32,938 nucleotides of DNA from an uncultured Candidatus Saccharibacteria bacterium (lineage in GTDB: Bacteria > Patescibacteriota > Saccharimonadia > Saccharimonadales > Saccharimonadaceae): assembly GCA_946560015.1 (NCBI GenBank), contig CAMNUC010000006.1, positions 1-32,938 of the forward strand. The letters run 5' to 3'. The notes beneath the pieces are model-generated. The model did not search any database. It saw only the letters and a program-made list of their open reading frames with translations, and was not told the origin of the DNA. A program made the translations under genes and the position numbers. Shown piece by piece: positions 16,175 through 24,045 of this stretch; the first letter of the stretch is position 1; every line of letters starts with the position of its first letter.

Positions 16175-17461
16175 TTATCTCCCAAACGGTTCTGCCAAGC
16201 GCAAATCCGGGCGATCCTCTGCGATACGGATTAGTTCGTTGTATTTTGCGATTCGCTCCGAACGCGAGAGGGAACCAGTCTTAATCTGACCTGTACCCAA
16301 GCCTACTGCCAGATGCGCAATCGAAGTATCTTCCGTTTCACCCGAGCGGTGTGACATCACCGTGCGGTAACCGGCACCCTTTGCCATCTTTACGGCCGCA
16401 ATCGTCTCCGTCAAGGTGCCAATTTGATTTGGCTTGATCAAAATTGCATTGCCAGCATGCTCTGAGATGCCATACTCTAACAATTTTACGTTCGTTACGA
16501 AAAGATCATCGCCCACCAGTTGGATACGGTTACCCAACCGCTCGGTCAAGGCTTTCCAGCCCGCCCAGTCGTGTTGGTCGAGACCATCTTCAATACTTAC
16601 CACGGGGTAATTTTCTACAATCCAAGTGTACCAATCAATCATATCCGCCGAAGTCTTCCATGAACCGTCCGTCTTCAGCTCATAATGATCGTGGTTCCAA
16701 AACTCTGATGATGCCACATCCAACCCCATCACCACATCCTGACCAGGCTGATAGCCTGCCGCCGTGATTGCCGCCATGATACATTCTAGAGGTTCGTTAT
16801 TGCCCTCGCGCACTCGCGGACCATAGCCACCTTCATCACCAACCGTTACCGGGTAGCCACGCTCTTTCAATATGCGTTTCAGCGCCTGGAATACTTCTGA
16901 GCCCATTCGCACCGCCTCGCCAATCGAACCTGCACTGCGCGGAATAATCATATACTCTTGAAAGTCTGTTGCCCAGTCGGCATGAGCGCCACCGTTCATC
17001 ACATTCATCATTGGTAGAGGCAAGCACATATCACGAGTCGTACCAGCGATACTTGCTACGTACTGATAGAAAGGTAAGTTCTTTGCCTTCGCAGCCGCCT
17101 TTGCTGTAGCAAGTGATACCGCTAGTATGGCATTCGCGCCAAGCTTACTCTTATTCTCGGTACCATCGAGTTCTAGCATTAATTGATCAACTTGAGCCTG
17201 ATCGGCGGAATTTCCCACCAAGACATCATGAATTTCGTGATTAACATTCCAAACTGCTTTTGCCACGCTCTTGCCGTTATAATATTTTGGGTCACCATCG
17301 CGCAGTTCCAGTGCTTCACCGTCTCCGGTTGAAGCCCCAGACGGGACAATTGCCCTTGCTGCATGCCCAGAATTCAAGAAAACATCAGCTTCTACAGTCG
17401 GATTACCGCGACTATCAAGCACCTGCCGGGCTCTAATATCTTTAATCACAAAACTATCCAT
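16175..17461 (-). CDS. eno: Enolase
   Basis: Enolase converts 2-phosphoglycerate to phosphoenolpyruvate in glycolysis. The 428-residue length is normal. Visible: the substrate loop SGASTG, GGAHADW, VGDEGGYGP (catalytic Glu), metal ligands in GLDVASSEF, SIEDGLDQHDW and LVGDDLFVTN, the catalytic Lys in LIKPNQIGT, and the SHRSGETEDT loop. The start is ATG at 17461 (MDSFVIKDI), with a TATAAT box ending 6 nt upstream, implying a leaderless mRNA; six extra upstream in-frame residues overlap the -10 box and are rejected. It is divergent from the membrane-protein gene at 17575. Downstream to the tuf terminator no clear terminator for eno was found. Confidence 0.98.
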   Translation of the reverse strand: MDSFVIKDIRARQVLDSRGNPTVEADVFLNSGHAARAIVPSGASTGDGEALELRDGDPKYYNGKSVAKAVWNVNHEIHDVLVGNSADQAQVDQLMLELDGTENKSKLGANAILAVSLATAKAAAKAKNLPFYQYVASIAGTTRDMCLPLPMMNVMNGGAHADWATDFQEYMIIPRSAGSIGEAVRMGSEVFQALKRILKERGYPVTVGDEGGYGPRVREGNNEPLECIMAAITAAGYQPGQDVVMGLDVASSEFWNHDHYELKTDGSWKTSADMIDWYTWIVENYPVVSIEDGLDQHDWAGWKALTERLGNRIQLVGDDLFVTNVKLLEYGISEHAGNAILIKPNQIGTLTETIAAVKMAKGAGYRTVMSHRSGETEDTSIAHLAVGLGTGQIKTGSLSRSERIAKYNELIRIAEDRPDLRLAEPFGR

Positions 17462-17467
17462 AAGTAG

Positions 17468-17473
17468 ATTATA
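17468..17473 (-). promoter_or_regulatory. Extended -10 box of leaderless eno
   Basis: On the minus strand TTGTGCTATAAT precedes the eno ATG by 6 nt. The TGTGC element recurs in many promoters of this window. No recognisable -35 is present. Confidence 0.65.
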
Positions 17474-17525
17474 GCACAAAAAATCTAACGCAGCGTATTT
17501 TGTTCATGCTTTTCTGACAAAACCC

Positions 17526-17554
17526 TTAACTTTATTTATGGCTCGTGATATAAT
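17526..17554 (+). promoter_or_regulatory. Promoter of the 17575-19008 operon
   Basis: TTAACT (17526-17531), 17-nt spacer ending in TGA, TATAAT (17549-17554). An AAGGAG ribosome site follows at about 17565-17570. Confidence 0.65.
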
Positions 17555-17574
17555 CAAGAAAAGTAAGGAGAACT

Positions 17575-18978
17575 ATGAACAAGAATCCCGAGATGCAGGG
17601 AGATGCCACAACAGAAAAAGCTACTCATCCAGCTGGAACTGTTGAGGCTAAAGAAGAAACTGTCGAACTCGGACCAAATGATAACCTCGTGATGGCAGAA
17701 GCTACCATCGAGACTAAAATGCCGGACGGCAGCGTAGTAGAAACCACAGTTGTACCCAAGAAAAAGAAGCATACTGGGCTAATTATTCTTATCGTCGTTC
17801 TCATTTTGACTCTCCTAGGCGCAGGCGGAGTCGCTGCATGGTATTTCTTATATCACAACAATCCAGAAAATGTCGCCTACAGTGCAATTAATGGGCTCCT
17901 ACAATCTAAAGACGTCACAGTCAGCGGTGCGTTTAGTAGTATTATAGAAAACGAGGGAGGTAATGACCTCAAACTCTTGGCTACGTTTGAGCCAGATCAA
18001 AATGGAGCGACTGGAGAAACCAAACTCACAGTAATGCTATCGCAACTGGATGCCAATGGCAGCGTAATAGGCGCTGAACCATATCGTTTTGAGGTGGGCA
18101 GTGTTATTATGTCAGATGGAGTATTCTATATTCGTGTCGACGAGCTAGCAGAAACATTCGATAAGCTAATCGCTGAAGGTAACCTTTCTGAAGACGATAT
18201 TTACGGCATTACAGATGCTGTAGCAAAAATTCTTGATACTGTCGATGGTGAATGGTGGCAAATTTCTGTGCCAGATCTGGCCGATCTAACCATAGAAGAT
18301 ACCACCGATGCACAGGTTGCCAAGAACCTCTACACTTGCCTGGTCAACGTCGCACACCAAGACATCAAAGGTGAGCTTGCCAAAATCTACAGCAACAATC
18401 GTTTTGTCAATGTTGCTAAGCCTGAGAGTACCGCTGGTTTAGCCTATGCAGAAGGCAACACTCTATACAATGTTAGCTTCGACTATGATAAAATGGCTAA
18501 TTTCGTCAACGCATTGCCAAGTAGCGAAACCGCACAAAGTATCTATAATTGTTATAATCGCTACCTAGACAGCATGGGCGATACCAACGCCAAGCGCCTC
18601 TCTGCCGACAGTATGGGAACGGTAACCGCCGATGACTTACGTGAGGCTATCCCAGAAGACGCGGACATCAATGTGCAAATCACCAACTGGGAGCACAAGC
18701 TCAGCCAAGTCAACATCCGTAGCAATGATGGCTCAGAGGCTTTGCTTAGCCTAGTCTTCGAGTATAAAGGTATTGAAGTAAAAGCCCCAGAAAACTACCG
18801 TCCTATTTCGGAGCTATTTGAAGAGCTTGTTCAGGTCGTCGCCGGTATCCTCGACTCCATTCAATCCGGCACTGGGGGAGGCGTCACATATGACCCAGAG
18901 ACCGAAATGATCTATGACCCTATCACCAATGCCTGGTATGATATCGAAGATTACCTAGCAATGTATCAAACAACATAA
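17575..18978 (+). CDS. Single-pass membrane protein upstream of the FtsA-like gene
   Basis: A 467-residue protein I cannot assign to a family. It has an acidic cytoplasmic N-terminus (about 1-60), a KKKK stop at 62-65, one membrane helix (about 67-92), and an external domain of about 370 residues with two Cys (LYTCL, YNCYN) that could form a disulfide. The C-terminus holds two imperfect aromatic repeats, TYDPETEMIYDPITNAWYDI. The start is supported by AAGGAG. It lies 29 nt before the FtsA-like gene and is presumably co-transcribed. Inference: an envelope component connected to that ATPase, perhaps its membrane partner. Confidence 0.8.
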   Translation: MNKNPEMQGDATTEKATHPAGTVEAKEETVELGPNDNLVMAEATIETKMPDGSVVETTVVPKKKKHTGLIILIVVLILTLLGAGGVAAWYFLYHNNPENVAYSAINGLLQSKDVTVSGAFSSIIENEGGNDLKLLATFEPDQNGATGETKLTVMLSQLDANGSVIGAEPYRFEVGSVIMSDGVFYIRVDELAETFDKLIAEGNLSEDDIYGITDAVAKILDTVDGEWWQISVPDLADLTIEDTTDAQVAKNLYTCLVNVAHQDIKGELAKIYSNNRFVNVAKPESTAGLAYAEGNTLYNVSFDYDKMANFVNALPSSETAQSIYNCYNRYLDSMGDTNAKRLSADSMGTVTADDLREAIPEDADINVQITNWEHKLSQVNIRSNDGSEALLSLVFEYKGIEVKAPENYRPISELFEELVQVVAGILDSIQSGTGGGVTYDPETEMIYDPITNAWYDIEDYLAMYQTT

Positions 18979-19007
18979 TCAAGGTAGATAAAGTTAAGGA
19001 AATAGCC

Positions 19008-20366
19008 ATGGGATTTTTCTCAAAAACTGTTAATGTCACTAAGGCCAAGGTTAAAGCTGCTGCCGATGCAGTTAAAGCTACTGGAGCTGAAGGCATCCCA
19101 ACTGATGTTGAGCGTGAGTTAGAAACCAAGCGTAATCGCGACGACACTATTTTGGCTCTGGATATTGGTACAGAGTTTGTTAAGGCGGTCATCGCCAAAC
19201 AGCCCAAAGACGGCAACCTAGAAGTCATTGGTGTCGGCAAAGCCCATCAAGGTGCTAGTAACATGTATGCTGGCGCAATCGCTGACATTCCAGCTGTGGT
19301 TGAGGTGTGTGAAAAAGCCCTTAATCAAGCCGAAAAAATGGCAGGCGTCACGAGCAAAACCGTAGTAGTTGGTATTGCTGGCGAGCTCATTAAGGGTAAC
19401 ACTAGCACTGTGCGTTATCGTCGTAAAAATGGCAATAAGCCTCTTACCGAGCAAGAAATGGCGCTCATTATCAAGCGTGTTCAAGACCGTGCTGGCGAAC
19501 AAGCCCGCAAAGATATTGCCGATGAGACTAATAACCCCACAGTAGAAGTACGGCTCATCAATTCTGCGATCGTTAGTATCACCATTGATGGCTACAAGAT
19601 TTCTAATCCAGTTGGGTTCAAAGGTACAGATGTCGTAATCCAATTCTACACGGCTTTTGCACCATTAGTTCATATTTCTGCAATTGAGAAAGTTTGCGCC
19701 GAGCTGCAACTCGATTTACTAGCGGTGGCTGTTGAGCCTTTCGCGGTTTGTCGTGCTTGTCTTGGCGATGAGCTGGATGGCAACTTTTCTGCCATCGTAA
19801 TGGACATTGGAGGCGGGACTACTGATATAGCTGTGATTGATGATGGCGGCGTTGAGGGAACGAAGATGTTTGGTATCGGTGGCCGCAGCTTCACTCATCA
19901 GATTGCCGAAGCTCTTAACGTAGATTTTGATACCGCCGAAAAATACAAGCTTAGCATCAACAACCCCACCAAAGTCCCTGCTGACATGCGTGATAAAATG
20001 GCGCTCGCTATCCAGCGCAATTTAGCAGTATGGCTTTCTGGTGTACAGATTACTTTGGAAGAATTCAAACTCAACGAAATGCTCCCAAATAAAATCTTCC
20101 TCTGTGGTGGTGGTGCTGGTCTGGCTGAGTTGCAAGACGTTTTGAGCACTACAGATTGGTTTAAAGAGCTGCCTTTCGCGCGCCGTCCAGTCATTCACCT
20201 AGTCAATTCTAGTGACATTCCGGGCATCGAAAACCGCACCAGTATCAGTCTTGACCATTCTTACGTCACAGCGCTCGGGCTACTTAGGGTGGCTTTGGAC
20301 ACATTAGTTGGTATGCCCGATGACGGCGGAATTAAGGGCAAAATTGCCAAATTGCTTCAAAACTAG
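19008..20366 (+). CDS. FtsA/PilM-like actin-fold ATPase
   Basis: A 452-residue cytoplasmic protein of the actin/HSP70 ATPase superfamily. Phosphate-1 motif ALDIGTEFVKAVI (about 50-62), phosphate-2 MDIGGGTTDIAVID (about 265-278) and adenosine motif FLCGGGAGL (about 364-372) are visible. The segment ITIDGYKISNPVGFKG resembles the FtsA 1C/SHS2 region (DG...DPVGM.G), favouring FtsA over PilM. FtsA tethers FtsZ at the division site; PilM serves type IV pili. The C-terminal KIAKLLQN is amphipathic and could be a membrane-targeting helix. The start is supported by AAGGAA. The preceding membrane protein is probably its partner. Confidence 0.85.
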   Translation: MGFFSKTVNVTKAKVKAAADAVKATGAEGIPTDVERELETKRNRDDTILALDIGTEFVKAVIAKQPKDGNLEVIGVGKAHQGASNMYAGAIADIPAVVEVCEKALNQAEKMAGVTSKTVVVGIAGELIKGNTSTVRYRRKNGNKPLTEQEMALIIKRVQDRAGEQARKDIADETNNPTVEVRLINSAIVSITIDGYKISNPVGFKGTDVVIQFYTAFAPLVHISAIEKVCAELQLDLLAVAVEPFAVCRACLGDELDGNFSAIVMDIGGGTTDIAVIDDGGVEGTKMFGIGGRSFTHQIAEALNVDFDTAEKYKLSINNPTKVPADMRDKMALAIQRNLAVWLSGVQITLEEFKLNEMLPNKIFLCGGGAGLAELQDVLSTTDWFKELPFARRPVIHLVNSSDIPGIENRTSISLDHSYVTALGLLRVALDTLVGMPDDGGIKGKIAKLLQN

Positions 20367-20425
20367 CAAGACTGGCTCTGTTGCTATATTGTGAGCGACG
20401 TGGCATTGTACTACATATATTGAGC

Positions 20426-20487
20426 TTCACAATTGTGCCATGATGTGCTATACTAAGTACAGCTAGTTTGGCAAAACTACATATAAT
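20426..20487 (+). promoter_or_regulatory. tRNA-Thr promoter region
   Basis: TTCACA (20426-20431), 17-nt spacer ending TGTGC, TATACT (20449-20454). A second TATAAT (20482-20487) lies only 4 nt before the mature tRNA 5' end, so transcription might also start almost at the tRNA itself. Confidence 0.6.
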
Positions 20488-20491
20488 ATAG

Positions 20492-20566
<75 letters not shown>

Positions 20567-20584
20567 TAAACTATTGAACTCTAG

Positions 20585-20614
20585 AGTTTTCGACATCTAT
20601 GTCGAAAACTTTTT
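20585..20614 (+). terminator. Terminator after tRNA-Thr
   Basis: AGTTTTCGACAT and ATGTCGAAAACT form a perfect 12-bp stem with a CT turn, followed by TTTT. It shares its stem sequence with the next inverted repeat. Confidence 0.85.
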
Positions 20615-20639
20615 GTTGCTAACAGGGGTAGAACAGTCA

Positions 20640-20667
20640 GAGTTTTCGACACGCCGGTCGAAAACTC
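20640..20667 (-). repeat. Second AGTTTTCGAC inverted repeat
   Basis: GAGTTTTCGAC and GTCGAAAACTC form a perfect 11-bp stem with a 6-nt loop. The 10-nt arm AGTTTTCGAC is identical to that of the tRNA terminator 55 nt upstream, so the pair are related copies. It lies downstream of the minus-strand Nudix gene and could end that operon, although no long T run follows on the minus strand. Confidence 0.6.
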
Positions 20668-20724
20668 AATCCTCCAATAGTCGAAGATTTGAGGACAGTA
20701 CCCATTTATTTTAATGGCAAAATC

Positions 20725-21270
20725 TTAGCTCGTCTGTTTCTCTAAGACCTCAAACAACGCTCCGTACTGCTTGTGATGACGCAACATATCGCGAGTTTCA
20801 GGATTTTCTAACATCTGCTTGAGCTTTCGCCAATCAATATAGCGAATCTCAGATAGCTCCTCGGTCTGGATCTTGAAGTCCTCTAGCGTCTTATTAGTGC
20901 GCAGTAAGTACACTTGCTCAAAGCTATTGTTAATAAAACCTGGTGCTGGTTGAGCGCTAGTCTTAAAATACCCAATCACTTGCAAGTCTGCTGGCTTCAC
21001 CTCTACCCCTAGTTCTTCCTTGAGCTCGCGAATCGCCGAGCCGAGATAATCTTCTCCTGCAACTACGTGCCCGCCACAAGACAAGTCCCACATGTTTGGG
21101 TAGCTATCTTTGTTTGGCGAGCGCCGCTGCTGTAAGACTTCGCCCTGCTGGTTCACGATAAAAACATTTACTGCTGCATGCCAATCGCCATCACGATGTA
21201 CCTCGTTGCGAAGTTTAATTTTGCCAGTCTTCTGACCGTTCTCGTCTAAAACATCAAAGTATTCTTGCAC
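20725..21270 (-). CDS. Nudix hydrolase, IPP-isomerase/YfcD-like
   Basis: A 181-residue protein with an exact Nudix box at 67-89, GHVVAGE-x7-RELKEELGV (pattern Gx5Ex7REUxEExGU), which binds Mg2+ and cleaves nucleoside-diphosphate-linked substrates. The N-terminal DVLDENGQKTG and GDWHAAVNVF resemble the YfcD/isopentenyl-diphosphate isomerase branch. True isomerase also needs a catalytic Cys; Cys65 just before the box (LSCGGH) is in a suggestive place, but the assignment stays open. The start is a GTG with no Shine-Dalgarno; a TATAAT overlapping the upstream gene's stop (21284-21289) lies about 13 nt before it, so it may have a near-leaderless mRNA besides read-through from the operon. Confidence 0.85.
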   Translation of the reverse strand: MQEYFDVLDENGQKTGKIKLRNEVHRDGDWHAAVNVFIVNQQGEVLQQRRSPNKDSYPNMWDLSCGGHVVAGEDYLGSAIRELKEELGVEVKPADLQVIGYFKTSAQPAPGFINNSFEQVYLLRTNKTLEDFKIQTEELSEIRYIDWRKLKQMLENPETRDMLRHHKQYGALFEVLEKQTS

Positions 21271-21284
21271 TGTTTTGCATCCAA

Positions 21285-21968
21285 TTATACCTTTTTCACT
21301 TCAATATATTCGCCTAGCGCAAGTCCGCTCAGCTGGTATGGACCAAAAACCGTGCGATGTAGTCCTACCACCGTATAGCCCAGTGCGCCAAAGGTCCGAC
21401 GTATCTGACGATTCCGCCCCTCGCGCAAAGTCACAAACCAGCGCTTCCGCCCCTCGTCCATTTTTGCTAGCCCCATCCTTGATACCCCATCTCCGATTTC
21501 AATCCCAAAATCTGCAATTTCTTGCTGATGTAATGGTTCAAGCGGATGATCTAACTCCACTTCATACACCTTCGTCTTACTGAACTTCGGGTGCGTCATC
21601 TGGAAGGCGAAATCACCATCATTAGTCAACAGGATCAAACCTGAAGAATCTTTATCTAGGCGCCCTACGGTTTTTAGTGCTTGGTATTTCTCTGGCAGCA
21701 ACTCATAAATCGTCGGAATATCACCTTGGCGCTTGCGCGAGCAAACATAGCCAGCCGGCTTGTTCATACCAACATATACCAAATCTCGGTCATGATCAAC
21801 TAGCTTGCCGTTACAATATACTTTGTCATCATCAACAACCTTCGCTCCCAAAACAGCGACTCGGTCATTAACTTTGACTTTTCTAGCGGCAATCAAATCA
21901 TCCGCCTGACGGCGCGAAAGTCCCAGCTGCTCTGCCAAAAACTTATTCAGACGCACACTCTCACCCAT
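21285..21968 (-). CDS. rluB: RsuA/RluB-family pseudouridine synthase
   Basis: A 227-residue enzyme converting a uridine of ribosomal RNA to pseudouridine. An N-terminal S4 RNA-binding domain (about 5-60, VRLNKFLAEQLGLSRRQADDLI) is followed by the catalytic domain with GRLDKDSSGLILLTNDGD (103-120), Asp105 being the expected nucleophile, and the family motif EGRNRQIRR. Family membership is firm. Whether it targets 23S (RluB-like) or 16S (RsuA-like) cannot be decided here. It starts 4 nt after the response-regulator stop and continues the kinase operon. Confidence 0.92.
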   Translation of the reverse strand: MGESVRLNKFLAEQLGLSRRQADDLIAARKVKVNDRVAVLGAKVVDDDKVYCNGKLVDHDRDLVYVGMNKPAGYVCSRKRQGDIPTIYELLPEKYQALKTVGRLDKDSSGLILLTNDGDFAFQMTHPKFSKTKVYEVELDHPLEPLHQQEIADFGIEIGDGVSRMGLAKMDEGRKRWFVTLREGRNRQIRRTFGALGYTVVGLHRTVFGPYQLSGLALGEYIEVKKV

Positions 21969-21972
21969 TGCC

Positions 21973-22512
21973 TTATACCTGCTGAAACGGTGGCTGCGTA
22001 GTAAGCGGTTGTTGCATCGGTGCGTTCACGGGTTGCTGCATTTGTGCGGCTTGCGCGGTAGGGATTGGCTGTTGGGCTGGTGCTTCCATTACGGGTTGGA
22101 CTGCCGGAACAGCTGGAATTGGGTTTACCGCCCCGTCAGTATTACGATCGCCCAGCACTTCGTGTACGACGTTTACTACATCCTCGATACCCACCTGCGA
22201 TTTTACTAGGTATCGGTCAGCACCTAGATTCTCACCACGTTCACGCTGATCGTCCGATGATAGAGCTGTCATCATGATTACTTTGATATTGCGGGTTTCT
22301 GGTGTAGAACGCAAAATATCCAGCATATCAAACCCTGAAATCTTCGGCATCATTACGTCCGACACGATCAAATCTGGGCGTTCGCGCACCGCCACTGCTA
22401 GAGCCTCCTCGCCATCGTGCGCCGACACCACGACATAACCTTCAGCAGTCAAGCGAATACTGTAAATCTCCCTTAGGCTTTCGTCATCTTCGACAATCAT
22501 TACTTTACTCAT
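21973..22512 (-). CDS. Receiver-only response regulator with Pro/Gln-rich tail
   Basis: A 179-residue protein with one REC domain (1-122): acidic pocket EDD (8-10), phosphoacceptor Asp52 in VSDVMMP, Thr82 and Lys104 in YLVKSQ. No DNA-binding or enzymatic output domain follows, only about 50 residues rich in Pro, Gln and Ala that look disordered. It therefore probably signals by protein contact. It overlaps the histidine kinase gene by 8 nt, so the two form a coupled pair. Confidence 0.93.
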   Translation of the reverse strand: MSKVMIVEDDESLREIYSIRLTAEGYVVVSAHDGEEALAVAVRERPDLIVSDVMMPKISGFDMLDILRSTPETRNIKVIMMTALSSDDQRERGENLGADRYLVKSQVGIEDVVNVVHEVLGDRNTDGAVNPIPAVPAVQPVMEAPAQQPIPTAQAAQMQQPVNAPMQQPLTTQPPFQQV

Positions 22513-23953
22513 GGTTCTCCTCCTGATTATTGATTAACATTTGACGCTTTTTAACTACAGAACTAGATGGCTGCTCTGGCCGGATGGCTGCTCCAGTATT
22601 TAGCGGGCGTATTCTAATATGAGAGGTGCCGGTCACGGTGCGTTGCAATTCTCCTCTTTGCAGTACTGAAGTGCCATCTGGTGTTTGTGTGGCTGGAACC
22701 ACTTGCTGCGAAGCTGCAGTAGGAGCTACAGTCCCTACTACAGGCGCCACGAACGGCGTCTTTACCATTTTTTCGTTGCCATAAGCAATGCGCATTTTCT
22801 CGTACTCTGATTCCGTGATACGTGGCAACTCCACATAAAATATCGAACCATGTCCAAAATCACTCTCTGCCCAAACCTTACCGTCCATTGCCTCAGCCCT
22901 GCGCTTCACAAGGTAGAGACCAAGTCCAGTGCCGCCGATTTGTCGAGTTTGTGAATTATCAACACGGTAAAATTTCTGAAAAATATGCACCAAATCGTCA
23001 GACGGTATACCTATGCCGCTATCAGCTACGGAAATCACCACTTTATCGCTATCGCCTCGCACGCTAATTTTAATTTCGCCACCTTCTGGAGTGTATTTAA
23101 TAGCATTACCAAGCAAGTTGTTGATAATTTCACGCAAAAAATCATAATCCACCGCCATAAAGATCTTTGGAGCCAAATGTTTCTTGTCCATAAAACTGCT
23201 TGTCTGACCAAAGGAATAACGCAGATTCTTTTCTTGGATTGCCTCAGCCTGCTCATTAGCGATGTACTCCACTGCTTGCACCGCATCTACGGGCACCAAA
23301 TGCAATTTAGCCCGATCGTCATCAAATTTTGTAACATCCAGCAAGTCCTTAAACAAGCGTCCCAGGTGTTGACTAGAAGCATGGGCTGCCTCCAGATACT
23401 TTTTTGCACGCTCGTCGATAGTAGCGGTCTGCGGGTTTAGCGCTAGACCGAGATAACCTTCAATCGAGGCCACTGGCGTACGCATTTCATGGCTCGCAGT
23501 AGAAATAAATTCCGCCTGCTCACGCTCTTCAGCTAGCTCCTTGGTGATATCGCGAAAATTAATAATTCTATCCGCGTGCTCATCACCAGTAGGAATACAT
23601 ACTAGATCTAGCGAAATTCTTCGCTCACTCTGGGCGGATATCAAGACATAATCCCTTGTGTGCAGAGCGCGGTTTAATTTTAAGGCGGTAAAAAGTTCCG
23701 TCTGCATCGGATCAAGCGGCGTACCCTGAGCGTCTTCAAGATGCACCACAAGTGAATAATCTAGGCCAGTCAAATTATCTGGCTCGCCAAAACCAGTCAT
23801 CGATGCTGCGGCTGGATTCGCGAATTTGATCATACCATGCTCATCTACAACCAGCACTGCCTCAGCAATGAAGTCCAAAGACCTCAAAGCCAGAGACGCT
23901 GCATTAGCTTCAGACAGGCGATTCTTACCCTTGCTTTTACCAAACAAACCCAT
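22505..23953 (-). CDS. Soluble PAS-domain sensor histidine kinase
   Basis: A 482-residue protein that autophosphorylates on His and transfers phosphate to the partner receiver. PAS domain about 20-137, HisKA with H-box STASHEMRTP (His155), HATPase with N-box NNLLGNAIKYTPEGG, G1 DSGIGIP, F-box FQKFYRVD and G2 GGTGLGLYLV. There is no membrane segment, so it senses a cytoplasmic signal. A low-complexity tail of about 100 residues follows the catalytic domain. The start is set at ATG 23953 (MGLFGKSKGK), preceded by AGGTG and a TGTGCTAAAAT box; a 20-residue N-terminal extension in frame crosses that promoter and is rejected. Confidence 0.93.
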   Translation of the reverse strand: MGLFGKSKGKNRLSEANAASLALRSLDFIAEAVLVVDEHGMIKFANPAAASMTGFGEPDNLTGLDYSLVVHLEDAQGTPLDPMQTELFTALKLNRALHTRDYVLISAQSERRISLDLVCIPTGDEHADRIINFRDITKELAEEREQAEFISTASHEMRTPVASIEGYLGLALNPQTATIDERAKKYLEAAHASSQHLGRLFKDLLDVTKFDDDRAKLHLVPVDAVQAVEYIANEQAEAIQEKNLRYSFGQTSSFMDKKHLAPKIFMAVDYDFLREIINNLLGNAIKYTPEGGEIKISVRGDSDKVVISVADSGIGIPSDDLVHIFQKFYRVDNSQTRQIGGTGLGLYLVKRRAEAMDGKVWAESDFGHGSIFYVELPRITESEYEKMRIAYGNEKMVKTPFVAPVVGTVAPTAASQQVVPATQTPDGTSVLQRGELQRTVTGTSHIRIRPLNTGAAIRPEQPSSSVVKKRQMLINNQEENHE

Positions 23954-23963
23954 ATCTACACCT

Positions 23964-24037
23964 ATTTTAGCACAAGCAAGTCCAAAACGTTCATAAAAAC
24001 TAAAATTTAGCACAAGCGCATGAATATATGCTATTAT
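23964..24037. promoter_or_regulatory. Divergent promoter region with duplicated element
   Basis: Minus strand: TGTGCTAAAAT with its -10 at 23964-23969, serving the histidine kinase. Plus strand: TATTAT at 24032-24037, 8 nt before the next gene's ATG, with no ribosome site, so that mRNA would be leaderless. TTTAGCACAAGC occurs twice about 40 bp apart and could hold alternative -10 boxes or a regulator site. Confidence 0.5.
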
Positions 24038-24045
24038 AGAGTCAT

